Origin: Zygaena filipendulae
Taxonomy: Eukaryota > Arthropoda > Insecta > Lepidoptera > Zygaenidae
DNA: 64,000 nt
Assembly (NCBI GenBank): GCA_907165275.2
Contig: OU015673.1
Span: 6,165,001-6,229,000, forward strand
Direction: 5' to 3'
Shown here in pieces: positions 58,501 through 64,000 of the stretch. The notes under the pieces were generated by a model. It searched no databases. It was not told the DNA's origin and worked only from the letters and a program-made list of their open reading frames with translations. The position numbers and the translations under genes are program-made. Position 1 is the stretch's first letter, and every line of letters begins with the position of its first letter.

Positions 58501-59116
58501 AATTTTCTGTTTTGAAACTACGTGCCGTATGGTATATTTCTCATTTAAAAGGAGAAGTTTCTGTGTTTGGCTGTTATTGTGCAATAAATTTTGGACCTCC
58601 TCAAAAATTTCAGGCTGCGACAGTACAGAAGAATCTCGTTACATTAACGGCATAATCCAGCAATTCTTCTCACTTGGAATGGCAACATGGATTTAAAAGG
58701 CAGCTGTATAATTGCAGTCATGTACCTACACTGTGCAAGATTTAGCCGATATAGGCAAAGTTATGCTTCAATAGCTGCGATTCTACTTCGACTTCTAGGA
58801 GGCTTAAGTCCTAAATATGCTCCTTTATGCGCATGGTGACGTAATGTATCGTGCTACTGGAGTTTGTTGCGCAGCTTTTTCTCTTCAGCCATAGCGCTAG
58901 GAAGCTGTGAAGGGTGGATATTTTATGGGTGCTGGCTGCTGTCATAATAACTGTAATTTTATTGACGTCAATAAGATACACAATATTGGCCAAATTTGAT
59001 TAAACGATTTGACTATGACTTTGATTTTGACTTGTCGCAAAAGAATTGATGAAGTGAAGTCCGATCTCTTTTATCATTTTAGAAATTAAAAATAGTGTCA
59101 CTTGGTTGTCTTGTAG

Positions 59117-59563
59117 ATGATACGAAGTTCACCGGGTCTTCTAGTGTATTCTTTTAGTGTCGTCTTCGTCTTGATCGTCTTAAATATTAATTATTTACTA
59201 CGTAGGTACCTACATTGTACAATGAGTCGTACAATCGAATTACTGGTGGGTGACACTTTTACGTTACACCAAATCATTTACGTTGGACTTTCCAGAGTTA
59301 AAACCTTAGATGGAGTACATTCTTATCAATTTAGATCCAAGTCAAATCAAGGCACAAAAGAGCTCTATTGTAGAGTACAACCGCCTGCGCACGTTATACC
59401 GCCCTGACTTGGCCAAATTAACTATAAACAGAAAACGCGTAAAAAAGAACCGGATACTGAATGGGCAATTCACTCAAACATTTTAAACGTCCAAGAAAAT
59501 ACAGAAAACACAAAAAAGATAGTTATACCACGGAAACGTAGGAAACGTAGGAAAATAAACTAA
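59117..59563 (+). pseudogene. PIF1/Helitron-type helicase C-terminal remnant
   Basis: The frame 59117-59407 contains VGDTFTLHQIIYVGLSRVKT and LDGVH, the last conserved motif of PIF1-family helicases as found in Helitrons and PIF1-like elements. The downstream block VEYNRLRTLYRPDLAKLT lies in another frame and closes that family's C-terminus. A third frame (KKEPDTEWAIHSNI, then KRRKRRKIN and a stop) continues the coding-like sequence. At least two frameshifts and no upstream helicase motifs, so it is dead. It may be the 3' end of a Helitron. Confidence 0.75.
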
Positions 59564-59687
59564 ATTGACAAAAACCATTTTATTATGAATAATAAGTACC
59601 TACTAATAATTTCTGTAAAAAGTTTTTCTTTTCCGATTCATTTATCAATTTCTGTTAATATACAATAATATTGTGACCTATATATCT

Positions 59688-60125
59688 AGACACGCAGTAG
59701 CGTGTCAAGCCAAGTTCAGGCTAACAGAACTGGCGAGCAGCACCGTGTGTAACTTTTGACCCGGTCATAACTCAAAAACTATTTCACATAAACATGTCAA
59801 TATGAATCACGTATTCTCAAATAGAAGCTCTGATTCTTCACTCGTTAGTACGTCACGCGATAGGAGCGATGCAGGATCAGGGGAAAAAAAAATATAATCG
59901 TTTATACAGGTGGTGTCTGTCGACAAGAGTTGTAGTGTCATGTCTCCAAAATATTTTACTGCATGCGGTGTTTTCTTTAAATGTAAGCAAAATACGTTTT
60001 AATTATAAATGTAACTATTTTTATTCGTGTTTGTTTTATTTATTATTTGATCTATTGAATCTAGACACGCTGTAGCATGTTAAGCCGAGTTCAAGCTGAC
60101 AACTGGCGAGCAGCACTGTGTGTAA
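59688..60125. repeat. Direct repeats flanking a short spacer
   Basis: ATCTAGACACGCAGTAGCGT..CTGGCGAGCAGCACCGTGTG at 59688-59750 recurs at 60058-60123 with minor changes. A further match joins 59573-59630 with 60360-60413 (TTTTATTATGAA, ACTA..AATTTCTGTA). Confidence 0.65.
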
Positions 60126-60421
60126 TATTACACGAACCCTTACTTATTCTGCCTGTAATGTAAGAATCATCAATCAAAATTGATGACAGCCGGTCTTTGG
60201 ATTTTATGGTCTTTAAATATTTATGTATATGTTTATGTGTTATGGTCTTTGGTAGGTAGTTGGTATTTGTTTTAAATCCAAACATATTAGTTTCAGTCGA
60301 TACTTACTACCCCGTAAACAGATTGAAATACAATAGATTAACAGAGACCACTTGGTATTAATTTTATTATGAACAAGTACCTAATACCTACTAGTAATTT
60401 CTGTACAAAAAGTAGTGATAT

Positions 60422-60932
60422 CCCATCAAAAACATAAATGTGAAAATGGAAGCCAAAGTTCAGTATTAAGCTTAAGCTTAGTTGTCGACTTCGCCGACAA
60501 AAGAATTGATATCTAAATAGGTGCCAAGTTCTGTAGATAATCCTGAAATATATTCAAAGGAGCATAGAACTCGGCTAGTTTTCACATTAAAGTTATCTTT
60601 AGCTAGTCAAATTATGTATCTTTTTTATACTATTATGAGCAAATTACTGTTTTTATACAGTAAGGTCAATAGATCTCACCCCTTCAATATTTAGTTTGCT
60701 GGTAAAAACAAGCCAATATCAAAAATATTTATACTATAGTTTTTAGCCAAATATAAGATAACTGGTGTGTGAAAACTAGCCAAGTTCTATGCTCCTTTGA
60801 ATATATTTCAGGATTATCTACAGAACTTGGCACCTATTTAGATATCAATTCTTTTGTCGGCGAAGTCGACAACTAAGCTTAAGCTTAATACTGAACTTTG
60901 GCTTCCATTTTCACATTTATGTTTTTGATGGG
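60422..60932. mobile_element. MITE with about 175-bp terminal inverted repeats
   Basis: CCCATCAAAAACATAAATGT to ACATTTATGTTTTTGATGGG. Inward matches include TTAAGCTTAAGCTTAGTTGT, CGACTTCGCCGACAAAAG and CAAAGGAGCATAGAACT..GGCTAG. No ORF. Confidence 0.9.
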
Positions 60933-60998
60933 ATTTCTCATTTAAAAGGAGAAGTTTCTGTGTTTGGCTGTATATATGTTTTTACAATTATCCTTATA

Positions 60999-62797
60999 CA
61001 GTGGTGGTCATATAATTAAGAACGATTTATATGTAGACCTTAAATTGAAATTGAAATGTTCATAAAAAAGATTTACCTCCTTGCTGAAAAATAATGAATA
61101 TACCACTAGCTTCAACGTTTACAAGGCTAACATAATCTGTCATAAAAGCAGGAAATAATATTTAGTTTACCGGTTAATTCGTTGACAATAAAATATTGGT
61201 AACATCGCAGCAGCTCGGAGGCTGGACAAATAATTAAGAACGATTATAGTATTGCTTTTTTTTAAATTAATTTTGTGAATAAAATAAAATAAAAATAAAA
61301 TGAAATTATTTCTTAAAATGCTCTTCATTATTATTTTATAGTGTGTTTATGCCATTATTGGTTTTTAATAGTTTTAAGGTAATTTTTTATCGAAAAAAAG
61401 AAATCTAGCGTCTCGGCTACTAGAGAAATAATAATAAAGCTGCGTGGTCATAATCGATCATACTAAAAAATTGCAGATCATTTATCTTGTTCAAAAACGA
61501 TGGTTTACCAAGCTGTGAAGCATTTTTATACACATCAGACCACTCCGAATATTCCGCGCAAATCTAAAGTTAGAAAAACGTCTCCCAGAAACGTTTAAGA
61601 ATAGTTCACCTCGCTAAGCGGGGCCAGTTTAAAGGTTCTAATGAGATCAAAAATGAAGTTTTCGATGACAGTCACTGGGGCACTGTTTGAAGGCATTTTG
61701 TGGAGGCACAGTTTTTTGACAGAGAAACAAGGAACGTACCCATGTTGACATTACGCCATAGGCAGAGTTATTCTTCTGAGGGCAGACCCGACTAGCGTTT
61801 GGAAGGAAGTACCTATGGAATTTGGACATAGTCGCAATAGAATTAGGTACCTACATACTTTTTTCGAATTAAACAAAGATAAAAAAGTATGCTCTGATGG
61901 TAAGCAGTAGGTATGTACGCCGACCTGCGAATAAGACATTCGACCCCAAATACACTAAATGGATGGTGGACAATGACAGTGAAAACATAAAAATTTGGGG
62001 TTGTTTTTCTAGTTATGACGTAGGACTTACTAGGCTGGTAAAAGGCAACATGGACCAATACTAATACAAACAAATACTCGAAAAATGTATGTTGCCATAC
62101 GCAAATGATTTTATCTTTCGGTAATAAAGACATTTCAGCATGATAATGATCCAAAACACAGCTTACTCACTCAGACCACTACCATCCACTTCTAAAAACT
62201 ACCTTGACAGGCAAGTGGTAAAAGTGTTTGATTGGCCACTAAACAGTCTAAGTCTTAATCCAATTGAACATATTTGGTGTCAATAAAAAAAAGATATCAA
62301 ACAAACGTTCTGGTAAGATAAATAACCTTCAAAACACTTTTTAAATTAAAACCTGTAAGTAGTTAATAACATCCATGATGCGCCGTTGTTATGCAGTTAT
62401 CTGCAGTTAAGGAAATGGTACAGAATATTAATTTACGCCCCCTTATAACAATTTTTCCTGTTTTATTTTATTGAATAACCGTTGTCAAATTAAATCAATT
62501 GAAGCCATACCTAAATTCTTAAATTATCTTTAATATTTTTTTTTTAAATGTTTCGTTCTTAATTATTTGTCCAGCCTCCGAGCTACTGCGATGTTACCAA
62601 TATTTAATTGTCAACGAATTAACTGGTAAATTAAATATTATTTCCTGTTTTTATTACAGATTTTGTTAGCCTTGTAAACGTTGAAACTAATGGTATATTC
62701 ATTATTTTCCAGGAAGGAGTGAAATCTTTGTTATGAACATTTTAATTTCAATATGAGGTCTACATATAAATCGTTCTTAATTATATGACCACCACTG
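60999..62797 (+). mobile_element. Tc1-like transposon, inactive, with 250-bp TIRs
   Basis: Flanked by TA (60997-60998 and 62798-62799). Ends CAGTGGTGGTCATATAATTA and TAATTATATGACCACCACTG. Subterminal inverted blocks continue for about 250 bp (AATTAAGAACGA, CAGC..CTCGGAGGCTGGACAAATAA). The total of 1799 bp is near that expected for a Tc1 element with long TIRs. Confidence 0.93.
61430..62330 (+). pseudogene. Decayed Tc1-type transposase
   Basis: In shifting frames the plus strand gives an N-terminal helix-turn-helix-like part near 61440-61530, then IWGCFSSYDVG-like sequence near 62000, FQHDNDPKHS near 62135 and a NPIEHIW box near 62260. These are hallmarks of Tc1/mariner transposases. Many stops and frameshifts make it non-functional. 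Confidence 0.85.
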
Positions 62798-62799
62798 TA

Positions 62800-64000
62800 T
62801 ATGTAGTTTCTCTATCCCTTTTCTTTAACTTCATTCAACATCCTTGAGACTTGGAAGTAAGCTATTGTGATTTCACTTCCCAAAACTAGTTGGTACCTAA
62901 CTCTTCTACTTTTTCCACGTTCAAAGCAAATCTATCCATATTATTTATTTATATTATGTTATATGTAACTGACGAACTAAATGGAATTAATAGAATTTCG
63001 ATTTTTATTCCCCGTCATATTGTACCTCTGTGCTCAAAAAATAGTCGGCGACTTTTATCACGTGCGGTGCGCGATGAATTCGGATTTGGAAAAAATTTTG
63101 GGCAAATTTCCAAAATTTATCAAATTTTTCTTCTGTTGACTGTAAATTTGAAAATCTTCTATGGTCAAAAACATCTTTTTGTTTCAATAGTACCTATTTT
63201 TCCGTATCTCGTCATATGGACGAAAATTATTCACTTCTCTGAGTTTTCTGCGTTATTTCCCAAATTTTCTCCTCATTTTACTAATCCAAGGAGTAACCTT
63301 CTCCTTTTTGTTTCCGCCGATGTGTGCTGTATGAATCTGACAGAAGAGTAATTGAAATTGAAAAAACTTTATTTGACACAACACAAAGATTTACAGCATA
63401 CGTATACAACAACTAGACATAGTAACGCGATAAGTTGGAGCGGCTGCAAAATGTGTGTGCTTTACATATTCGCCAGGCGCACTACACATATTCTTTGTAC
63501 CATCTTTAAAGTGCTGAGGGATCCCAAATCACCGACTTACTTCAAAGAAAGTTTCAGATTGCTTTATGTCGGTCGTGAAGCTACGTCAGGTAGTTAGGTA
63601 GTTCTTTGTTCTTCTGATCACGAAACACGTTTTTATCACATCACATGTGCACCTCTGATGGTATTTTTTCTCAGTTTAGTAAAAAAATCGCTATTAACCA
63701 TAACACTTCCCATTATTTTCCTATCACTTTATAGATACAAACCTACAAAATTTTAATTTAAAGTTGTTAATTCAGGTCAGATTCGCTGGAACGTAAATTT
63801 TTCATTTTTTACTTTTATCTGTTGTAGCTTCCATGTAGATTATTTTATGCATGAAAGTACAAGTTGAAAATAATGAAATACTAAAAAAACTTTGATTTTA
63901 CAGAGAATCGTACTCAAAAACCGCTATACCTACCTAAGCTCTATCGTTTTCGACACCACATTTTTTTTAAATATGAAAAACATAAAACTAAAAAGCTAAA
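62800..64000. other. Right edge, no gene supported
   Basis: Frames at 62890-63351 and 63352-63597 are open but have no recognised family, and the first has overlapping minus-strand frames. A fragment like the right end of the TGACGTCA element (ACTGACGAACTAA) lies near 62968. The stretch could contain exons of a gene beyond the window. Confidence 0.35.

Noticed and set aside
62890..63351. A 153-codon plus-strand ORF near the right edge
   Set aside because: Phe/Ile-rich, no family recognised, overlapped by frames on the other strand; it starts at a GTG or other non-ATG context and lacks splice evidence.

Overview
The window looks like nuclear genomic DNA of a moth or butterfly (Lepidoptera). 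It is AT-rich, with short coding exons separated by introns that obey GT-AG rules. Introns and spacers are crowded with repeat types typical of Lepidoptera: short elements containing CCCGCGGGAATTCC, tRNA-derived SINE fragments, many small inverted-repeat elements, a dead Tc1-type transposon and a PIF1/Helitron-type helicase remnant. The assignment to Lepidoptera rests on repeat style and gene structure; no species is claimed. All gene models were assembled by hand from splice sites and reading-frame continuity.

Layout. NHP2, an H/ACA snoRNP protein, lies at 15-1043 (+, two exons). RhoBTB, an atypical Rho GTPase with BTB domains, fills 9198-21318 (-) with 17 coding exons giving 730 residues. 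A DC-STAMP/RING protein of the Sneaky/DCST1 family starts at 23567 (+). It can be followed in one unbroken frame through 31 exons to 36146, giving about 1842 residues, of which more than 1000 are a lysine-rich C-terminal tail. A secreted glycoside hydrolase family 1 protein lies at 37763-40574 (+, six exons, 520 residues); its catalytic acid/base Glu is replaced by Asp. UBLCP1, the proteasome-associated ubiquitin-like-domain phosphatase, lies at 41332-46682 (+, five exons, 343 residues). Two tandem copies of an unrecognised intronless gene, with an N-terminal Cys cluster and C-terminal Gly-rich heptads, lie at 51870-52631 and 54998-55729 (+). From about 56 kb to the end I see mostly mobile-element debris.

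The protein-coding genes do not form an obvious pathway. NHP2 acts in snoRNA/rRNA biogenesis. UBLCP1 is a nuclear proteasome phosphatase. RhoBTB proteins are Cullin-3 adaptors in vertebrates. Sneaky acts in fly sperm. The GH1 protein is digestive or detoxifying by family.

The most unusual items are the very long basic tail on the Sneaky-like protein (including a GC-AG intron), the GH1 active-site change, and the Gly-rich gene duplication with an expanding 21-bp coding repeat. Also unusual are two foldback-type elements built from repeated short units, and a TIR element family in which all three copies here carry two TGACGTCA sites.
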